From positions 11,723,730-11,787,729 of the forward strand of contig CAIIXF020000007.1 in NCBI GenBank assembly GCA_903813345.2: a stretch of DNA of 64,000 nucleotides, written 5' to 3'. The first letter of the stretch is position 1. Every line of letters begins with the position of its first letter. Positions 54,976 to 64,000 of the stretch are shown one piece after another. This DNA comes from Owenia fusiformis. Taxonomy: Eukaryota; Annelida; Polychaeta; Sabellida; Oweniidae. The notes under the pieces were generated by a model. It made no database searches. It saw only the letters and a list, made by a program, of their open reading frames with translations, and was not told the origin of the DNA. The translations under genes were made by a program, and so were the position numbers.

Positions 54976-57496
54976 CTGCAAACGCAATGTAAAAACACTT
55001 AAATTCATCTTTATTAACATTGATTTTGGACTGTCTCCAAAAGGTCGGTGTGAAATCCTCCTGATGTTTACTAATGCATATCCTTATGAAGAACATGTCC
55101 AGTTATTTGGCTCAGAGCACATGACGCGTCATTGCAAAATACCCCACTAATTCTTACCCAATCAATAGATTCTAAAATATTTTATTCTGATGTCACGAGA
55201 ACTTGGAATAATAAATAGTAAAGGTGACTTTTATATTGCAGTGTTTTGCATAAACAACTGAAACCACAAAATGCTTTGATGATATCACCCGGATGAAACT
55301 TCACATGATCTATTACTCAATCTTATCATACGAATAATCCTGTTTGATGCTTATTAAAAACAAAAATTAGTTTCATCTTGCAATTTTATTAAAAATGATC
55401 ATACAGTGCATAGCTTTAACATAACATACTTTAGAATATAAATTTTATATATCTGAGTCTCATACCGAATTCAACCAGAACACTAAACAAGCATTTAATT
55501 AAATTTTACAATGGTATTCATTCACTACAAACAGAATATTGCAAAAAATAAAGGGTTCACCATACCAAGCATTCTTACAATAGACTGAATTCAATAATTA
55601 ATTAGGAAACTATTTTTTTAATTTTATTTGGACTTAAATTATTGTCTAGAAAGAGCTCAAGGGAGAAGAAAATCCAAAGAAACAAAATATATCATGAATC
55701 CTTAATTACAACCACAAGAAAATATGACATCGATCAATGTAAAAAGTTCAAGGTTTTAAGTCAAGGTTTGCCACTAATAGCAAATTTATCAGCTGAAATA
55801 TCTCATCTAAAAGTAGAACAAGTACATGTACCAAATCTAAACATAAAGGCTAAAATGGAAATATAATTTATCACAAGAGCTCTTTTTTGAGTTCTATAAA
55901 TTAAGAGTCAGTAGCAAGCAATGTAACAAAAAAAGCTATCTATCAAAAATATATCCACATCTAAAAGTACAATCTTATTCTATATCAATCATGACCACAT
56001 TTGGTCTACTTTTCTGATTTACATGAACATAGGCATTGTTTAACCTATATGTACACTATATATAAGCATTGAAAATTCCCAAAGATAATTTTTAAATTTT
56101 ATAAAATTTATATCTATTATTGAAAGAACTTCTAAAATAAGGCTCGTGGGCCTCTATTAAGAGTAAAATCAATCAATTTATAACCAACTCTCAATTAAAT
56201 GACAAGAGAAAGGGATAAATGTGATGCATGAAAGTTGAGACAAAGACCATTAGCAGAAGAATAAATACTCCATATGTGAATGGTGGAACCTACATAGTCC
56301 GTCTTAAAAGGTTTGCTATGGGAGTCAATATGACAAATCAGACCTTGTACCAAAAAAGTGTTCCTATTAAGAAGTGTTCCCATTTAAAGGTGTTCGCTTT
56401 AGAGGTTTTACTGTCTTATCTATTTCTAATTTATTAAACTAATAATCAACAGAATAATTCATTTAGTAAACCAGGAACAGGTAGTATTTATAGAAGTTCC
56501 CTGACATTCTTGAGTATAATTGTGTTAGTGTAATGACAATGCACCAGGAAGCACACTATCAGCTGAAGCAATCTTAATACCCTATGCAAGAGAAAGCAAA
56601 TGTTTAATCTCTTCAAGTCATGGGACAATTCTAATAAGCCTTTATCCAGGCAGAATGTGTAGTTAAAACACTGCATTCTCTCTCTGATTAAGCAACTTTA
56701 ATTCATTCATTCATTCTACATTCATTCTTCAATAAATTGCCAGCAGAGGCTACATTTGAGATCATTGAGACCTATATCAAAACTGTGAAATGATTCATTA
56801 TAGTCAGAGTACCAAATGAAGATTCAGGGATTCAGGGTAGATAATCCAATCAACAAATAATCCAATATGTAGCATGCGTATGAACTATGATCAAGCATAG
56901 AAATCATTTTGTTGTTGTTTTTGTTTCAGTGAATAACATAATATATGTAATATGGATTTCATGTTTAAAGTATAGAAGTCATTCAAAGTGCAAGAGAGAG
57001 TATTTTTCATGTATTGGAAATTAATTAATTAATTGAAAAAGTATCATTTCTGATAAGGGTTGGGTTAAATGCCCATTGGCACAGTCCAGTGGTTTTGCCA
57101 GGATTTTTTAATTAGGGGTTATCAAATGTTGCATTTTCTCTAGCTTGTGTAATTTCCATTCCCTTAATATACTGAACACTGGATGGGTACAGAATATGTG
57201 AAATAAACCAGTAGAGGAGAGTACCACTCCATCAAATCCTGGGGAGACCACTGCAATGTTAAAAGGTTGATTGACTCTTTTATAATCTTTAATTTTAACC
57301 ATTTTGATACCCATTGATCTTTCTGTTTTTAAACTAGCAATGCAAAAGAAACTGATAGTCCACCATGATGAAATTTAACCAAAATATGCATTGTAAACAA
57401 TCTTCTGATTTTGAAGAATTAAGTAACTCTACATTATACCATTACCTGCTGTCCAGCCCAACCAAAAACACTAGTGACATCTATTAAAAAACTTAT
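54976..57496. other. upstream of AAMP exon 1: no recognised gene
   Basis: AT-rich. At 56344-56417 sequence ending AGAGGTTTTACTGTC resembles a pogo/Tigger-type transposon end (CAGTAAAACCTCT on the minus strand). No AAMP 5' UTR exon could be identified. Confidence 0.4.
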
Positions 57497-57560
57497 ACGG
57501 GATATACCCAAGAGGTATTGCTCACCTTCATTGGTGGTAAACAAAATACAATACAATACA
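57497..57560 (+). mobile_element. truncated SINE 3' end
   Basis: TATACGGGATATACCCAAGA, GGTATTGCTCACCTTCATTG and an AATAC tail, matching the end of the SINE at 34092-34420. The tRNA-like head is missing. Confidence 0.75.
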
Positions 57561-60500
57561 CAGAAACTTATCTATTATACATAAAGTTGCCTTGAATCCT
57601 TGTAACAGTACAATTTTCACTTAAAATAAAAAGACAAGACAACAGTCCTAATGACTTGCTCTTTGTATTGTTTCTTATATGAGAATTAAATCATTAGATA
57701 TTAAGTGCAATGAGTAGAAAAAGGGCAATGACATTAATGACACTCATATAAAAGAACACTCTGACATAATGCATACATTCACCTGATATAATTATTACAA
57801 AACATTTATCTTTATGTCTGATGTATGTTATGAAGTAACAATAAAGGAACTTTCTATTACTATGAGTATCTATAATTAAAATGTTCTTGATGTATTAATG
57901 AATATCACAAACTTTGTCAATTTTAGCTCTAACAAGGATGTATTCCTCAGTAAGTGATTTAATAAAGGATCTCAATAAAGTCCCTGTGTGATTACATGAT
58001 GTTGTCTTATCCAAGTTGTTGATATTGAAAAAGTGCTACCAGGTACAGCGTGTGTTTGACCCAAATATCATTACATAGTAGACACACCGAGATGAACCAG
58101 GAACCATCAATGCTTTTTTAGGTTAATTAATTGTTTCACAGTTCAATTCTTTTTTCCAGAATAAACAACACGTAATAATTCCCACCATCTACTGCTAAAT
58201 TACACATTTCGACCAATCAGAGCTTCTCATTTGATCATGTGACAAAATGCACCATTTGGGATTGGTAACCATCCTCCAGGATGTTACATCCATCTATTTA
58301 TTACATGATAGAGTGGATATGAACATGTTTCGGTGACTCTGAAGTCTGAAATATATAAATCCCATCTTGCCTCTGCAATTATCTGGGTGCAATCAATAAT
58401 CCTAGTTGAGTTGGTGCAAAATAATAAAGTTCATATGTTATTGGGTTTAGCTTGACATACTGAGTTAATGAAACTTTTAAGAGACTGTTCATTTAGATTT
58501 TAACATTGGTATGATGACTTTGCCATGTATCAAAATGTCATACACGGTCATAATTGAATCATATTGCATTTTATTATCTAATATCTCATTTATTTCTAAT
58601 TTAAAGAGTTTGAGTTTATTTATTTAGTTTATTCTGGGTTGAGATAGGTTCAACTAGAAAAAACAGCAACCCCTTGGAGTAGTGAATCCCACTGAATGAA
58701 ACATATTTTATCAAATCACTCGAATGGTGAATATTACATGACAGAAATAATCAGGTATTAGTTTCATTTCATTTTTGCAAATCTACATATATGATGTGAC
58801 ACCAAAAGAAATCAGCCTATAAAAGAACTAAATCCATCAACCCATATTTGAGTTATTGCCTGGACAGGCATGAATGAACGAAATATGGATGAACATACAG
58901 CTTCGCTATAGCCCTTTGGTGGGAAGATGAAAAACTCATTTTTTACATCATTGCTATATATACAGGGTGTTCAGGAAATAAAGATAATAATGTCATAACT
59001 TTTTATTTGTTCATGGATTGCACTGAAATTTTCAGAGATTATAGTTTTAACATATTTTAACTTATTGTTGGAGTTACAGGCCTGTCAGACACTTTATTCA
59101 AAGGAGGGTGTGGTATCAAGATTTTCTCTGGAAGCAGTCCAGAAATAACTGAATAACTAAACATGGCAGAAACAGTATACACTGCACAAAACTGTTAATT
59201 GTTTATTACAGGAAATTATCAGTACAGCCTAAATTAACAAAGATAATAGTACACTAACTAGAATCTTCTCCCAAATATTGTCTCAAAATACCCCATAGTT
59301 CATATCCCATTCAATGTAAATCTAGATTTTAGCATTTTATGTTTTTGAAAACAGAGTTGCCACAACATTGAAAATCAGATATCAATTGGAGACCTCTGGT
59401 CATTATATTTTCTGTATTTTACTGATATATATCTTAAACTGTAGACATAGCAGGCATTCCAGCATGTCAAGACAGGATCAATAGAGATCTACAAGGTATT
59501 CTAATACAATGACCTCTGAATTAAAAGTGATTTCAAAATCGTTGATATGGCTCATTGGACTTTTTAATTAAAAGCTAAAAGAAAGAATACTATTTGTGGA
59601 GGTGTTACATTTTTAGGTTTTAATCATGTATACATATAATAAGGCAACATGATAAAATGTCACAGCCTGGTAGGAGACACAAAAATGTAACAGGCTGTTA
59701 CAGGTACCAATGCCAAACTCCTAAACAAAATGGTGACTTACGTCACAATATGTTACAACTTCTTTAAACATTATAAATATGGTGCTTATCTTTCAATAAG
59801 AAAGCACTAGAACAAAAAGATTAGCAAGAAATCTCGAATGATGTATGCCCCAATTGTTAACTATGATACGTTTGCATGTTAAGATTCAATGTGATCCTCG
59901 TTGTGAAGAAGAATAATAGTAAAATTGTAATTATGAGTTCTAATAAAAGAAATCTATGAGAACTTTAAGCATATAATTACATCATTTACATGCATCAAAC
60001 AGAGCAGTGTTCTCGAAAAACGATTTATATACTCAACATTTTCTCATTATTTCTCATTAGATGACGACTTCTAATGAAAACAAATTGAAAGTTGTTAGCC
60101 AAATTGTCTTCCTATCTTGTTACTGAAATCTTAAAATGTTGCCATGCTCATCACTTTAATGAACACCATGGCCTATTCATTCTCATCAGAAATTCCTCAT
60201 ACAACAATGCACTATCATTTTTCTAAACAGAAACTAAATGTATAAAGCATACCCTAACCCTAACCCTACAAGTAATTCGAGTTCATATTTTATTGGCCAT
60301 AATTAATCGCTTAATCCAGTATATCTGTTCATAGCATCATTCGCTTAAGGCAGTTTCCCATTTAAATATCACCTAAATTACAATAAACTGAAATATATAT
60401 GACCAATAAAGCTTATCAATCCATGATAATTATGGAAAGGTTACTCAAGGGCATGGAGGGAGGATAATGAATGGTTGATATAATTATTGCATTACCTCAG

Positions 60501-61543
60501 CAGTATATATTATAAGAATTTAATCAAATCAAAAGGTCTATGACGTTAGGTAAATTGTTTTCTTTTTTTAAATAATCAACAAATCATCATCATTATCATG
60601 ACAATTGTAAAAGTTTTATCCAGATTGTTGTATACTGCTGCTCATAAATGTCATTTTATGGCAAAAGTCATGTATATTGACCACTCAGACACATTTAATC
60701 CAGTTTTGATGGTGCTTTCATTTGTAACATAGACATATTATACACATTAACAAAAATTAGAAACACAGAACGTCCTTTCAAAAGCAGAAAAGGTTTTGGT
60801 AAATATAAAACATACAAAACAGACCAGGTTGTCATGGAGATGACTATACATAAACAAACAAACAATCTCGGATGGCATAATAAAAAGTGAATAAAAGTGC
60901 CAGCACCTAATTCCCACTGTACCCTTATAGAATCGATAATAGAACAGATTTGTTGACGAGCCCATTGGGGTAACTGGAAGGAGAGTGAGTCCATTACGAA
61001 ATGACCATAAAACCATATTACTCTTTTAAAATAGCTGATGTCCATCCAATAAAATCATCATGAAGATTTTCATGCATCACTAAATTATGAAAAATAATGT
61101 GATTTCAGTGTCTACTGGGATCCAAGCCTTTTCAATGAAGTTGGGATAAAATTCCTCAAAATCTTCTGTTAAATACCTTAAATGTTAGAAATCAGACTTA
61201 TTCTGTGATTTTATGAAGTGACATTCATACATGCATATGAACTTCACCATATATGGTAAGTTATGAAAATGAACGTAAAATATCACTGGCATTTCTGCCA
61301 AGGGCATTCATTCTAAACTATGCCATATATAAGCATAAATGAGCGATATCCGTGGAACATAATGGTACAGTTAAAGTTAACGAGACAATTAAGATGCATG
61401 CTGCCTGTTCAGCACAAATCATGGAATCGCAAACTAATATCAAAACAGAAGTTCAAGGAAACACTGGTACTATGTATGTTAAATAACAAGCTCATGCCAT
61501 TGCAAATATTTGATACTAGAGGTGAGAGATTGATGACTAGTTA
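57561..61543. other. intergenic, repeats only
   Basis: At 58660-58930 there is a short decayed pearl-like copy (GTAGTGAATCCCACTGAATG to AGCCCTTTGGTGGGA). At 58966 a mariner-like end CAGGGTGTTCAGGAAATAA follows TA, with no partner end seen. At 60249-60267 there are three CCCTAA telomere-type units. No gene was recognised. Confidence 0.45.
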
Positions 61544-62847
61544 AACCAGAACAACGGCAACGCCAAAGCGTAGCAAATCCCATCGAACAGAAATGGCTGG
61601 CATTTTTACAAACGAATAGCAAATATCATAAAACAACACACCAGAAAGGCCACCATTTTCAAAATGGTTGCTCACTAGCCAAGTTGTCACCAGAAGAAAT
61701 AATATGCTTTTAAGTAGCCACCTCTAAAAATTTTGAAAAATCGCACACGTACTTGTAAAATAACACACATAAAAATGGTGGCCAATTTTCAAAATGGCCG
61801 ACTACTCCCCAAAGTTTTATTAGACAATGTGCCATGCTTAAAGTATTCACATATCAAATATGAACAAAATTGCTCCACTACTTTTCGAGTTATAGTAAAA
61901 TATGTTAAAATGGCGGCCATTTTTCAAAATGGCCACTGTCTACCAAAAGTGTCATTAGAAATAGACAGTATGTCATGCTTATAGTATTCATATACCAAGT
62001 ATCAACAAAATCACTCCACTACTTTTCGAGTTATAGTAAAATACATTAAAAAAAAATGGCCGCCTTCTACCAAAAGTGTCATAGGACAGTGTGCCAATGC
62101 TTATAGTATTCACATACCAAATATGAACAAATTTGCTCCACTTCTTTTCGAGTTATAGTAAAATATGTTAAAATGGCGGCCATTTTTCAATTCTTTTTCA
62201 AAATGGCCGCCTTCTACCAAAAGTGTCATAGGACAGTGTGCCATGCTTATAGTATTCACATACCAAATATGAACAAAATCGCTCCACTACTTTTCGAGTT
62301 ATAGTAAAATATGTTAAAATGGCGGCCATTTTTCAAAATGGCCGCCTTCTACCAAAAGTGTCTTTAGACAGTGTGCAATGCTTATAGTATTCACATACCA
62401 AATATGAACAAAATCGCTCCACTATTTTTTGAGTTATAGCAAAAATCGTAAAATGACGAGTAAAGGCAGCCATTTTTCAGGATGGCTGCCATGTGCTTCT
62501 TTAATATCTACATTTGTAGCATTATTAATGTCCTTTATAATTTTTTTACATTTAAAACATATTGCTATTACAGTTTTACATATAACACCTAAATTACTGT
62601 AAAATCGGCACTAAAATGGCCGCCATTTTGAAATGAGTGGCCATTTTGAAAATCGGCTTTCGAGCAGAACTTCTACCCCCATAGGGTATATGTGTACAAA
62701 ATATGAACAAAATCGGGCCAACGGTATTTGAGTTATTGCCCGGACAGACAGACGGACGGACGTACGTACGGATGTACGTACGGACGGACGGACGGACGGA
62801 CGGAGGCGTTCCCTATATCCCCCCGAACTTCGTTCGATGGGATAATA
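61544..62847 (+). mobile_element. pearl/Helentron-like element, copy C
   Basis: Same ends as copy B. It has one or more extra core units and a mixed GACGGACG and GTACGTACG tract (about 62746-62802). It is closely similar to copy B over most of its length. Confidence 0.65.
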
Positions 62848-63331
62848 AAACAGGGACTCTACATATAATGCAATCATCAGTTTGAAAACTGTAAAAGTTT
62901 TCTTTTTTGATATTTTGTCTTCTCATATAATAGCACTAATTTAATGCCTTAATGCCTGACAACCTTTCCAATAAACCTAGGTAAGGATGACTTTTAACCT
63001 TTACAATGTAATAAGAGGAATTTAGCGGTCATTTTCTATGTCTAAGACTACAAGTCAATGAACATCATAAACTGATCATGAAGGTATGTTCAAATTGATT
63101 ACAAGGCATTAACATGCAAAATGTCACTACCTGTCATTTGTTACATTTGATACAGGTGCTGAACACCAACCACCAAACACCAAACCTAGAATGCTGACAG
63201 CCATCCACAAAAAAGTTGGTGACTATAACAATATGCCACCACCACAAATTGACCCTTTCCCATGAAGTATGATTTTTAATCATTAAACATAATCTCTAGA
63301 AAAATGAACTTGATTGAAGGTATATAACAGA
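62848..63331. other. spacer between pearl-like copies
   Basis: It includes the third copy of the dispersed repeat (63106-63215, CACCAACCACCAAACACC). Otherwise nothing was recognised. Confidence 0.5.
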
Positions 63332-64000
63332 AACCAGAACAACGGCAACGCCAAAGCGTAGCGAATCCCATCGAACAGAAATGGCTGGCATTTTACAAAC
63401 GAAATATATAGCAAATATCATAAAACAACACACCAGAAAGGCCACCATTTTCAAAATGGTTAGCCAAGTTGTCATCAGAAGAAATAATATGCTTTTAGTA
63501 GCCACCTATAAAATTTTTGAAAAATCGCACACATGTACTTGTGAAATAAGTAAAAAATGTAAAAATGACAGCCATTTTTTAAAATGGCCGCCTACTATCC
63601 AAGTGTCATGAGACAGTGTGCAAGGCTCGTGAGTATTCACATATCAAATATGAACAAAATCGCTTCACTACTTTTCAAGTTATAGTAAAAACGTAAAAAT
63701 GGTGGTCATTTTTCAAAATGGCCGCCTACTACCCAAAGTGTCATTAGACAATGTGCCATGCTTATAGTATTCACATATAAAATATGAAACATACCAAATA
63801 TGAACAAAATCGCTGAACTACTTTTCGAGTTATAGTAAAATACGTTAAAATGGCAGCCATTTTGAAAAATTGGTTAGCCAAGTTGTCATCAGAAGAAATA
63901 ATATGCTTTTAGTAGCCACCTATAAAATTTTTGAAAAATCGCACACATGTACTTGTGAAATAATTTTGAAATGAGCGGCCATTTTGAAAATCGGCTTTCG
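63332..64000 (+). mobile_element. pearl/Helentron-like element, copy D (cut by window edge)
   Basis: It begins AACCAGAACAACGGCAACGC like B and C and runs off the window. A stretch of its 5' part (GGTTAGCCAAGTTGTCATCA onward) recurs at 63868, an internal duplication. Confidence 0.65.

Noticed and set aside
60249-60267. CCCTAA repeats, possible telomere remnant
   Set aside because: Only about three units; too short to mean more than a chance or repair-inserted interstitial repeat.
60695-61045. Minus-strand 116-codon frame with hydrophobic stretches
   Set aside because: No recognisable domain; an overlapping frame is also open, which suggests chance in AT-rich sequence.

Overview
The window is nuclear DNA of an animal, AT-rich and crowded with transposons. 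Short exons with GT-AG introns encode two conserved eukaryotic housekeeping proteins, and the repeats are of kinds common in marine invertebrates. The Gmr1-type LTR element and the pearl-like repeats with GACG/ACGG tracts fit a deuterostome or a mollusc-like lophotrochozoan. I cannot name the species.

Two split genes run on the minus strand, head to tail. AAMP (WD40 protein) was rebuilt from 11 coding exons between 54972 and 37091. Every junction keeps frame and the product is 429 residues, close to the human protein. Downstream of it lies the start of NSF (vesicle-fusing ATPase): a 12-base first coding exon at 12235-12246, then exons at 10957-11048 and 1847-1943. The rest of NSF lies beyond the left edge. 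Two other genes sit in these introns on the plus strand: a sulfotransferase-like last exon (95-447) and a one-exon gene for a TIR-domain protein with two membrane spans (39462-40910, in AAMP intron 10).

Two full-length, very young Ty3/gypsy-type LTR retrotransposons separate AAMP from NSF. The first (12369-19238) has identical 239-bp LTRs and 5-bp target duplications. Its pol order is protease, integrase, reverse transcriptase, RNase H, which is the Gmr1 arrangement. The second (19320-32853) has 2,249-bp LTRs differing at one visible base, a tRNA-Leu-type primer site and a canonical gag-pol. It also carries a third ORF after pol that encodes two zinc fingers. Its LTR and leader hold repeated palindromes and hairpins. 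The block begins 123 bp upstream of the NSF start codon.

The introns and flanks hold foldback and MITE-like elements: a 2.7-kb foldback at 3143-5877, nested inverted repeats filling AAMP intron 8, and several short MITEs. There is also a tRNA-derived SINE and four pearl/Helentron-like tandem-repeat elements, all in the same orientation.

The most unusual pattern concerns three minisatellites in AAMP introns 3 and 9. Each abuts an exon and is built from copies of that exon-intron boundary, so the gene carries arrays of decoy splice acceptors or donors. A smaller version is seen at NSF exon 3. The second candidate for a new system is the zinc-finger ORF of the large retrotransposon together with the palindrome array in its own LTR.
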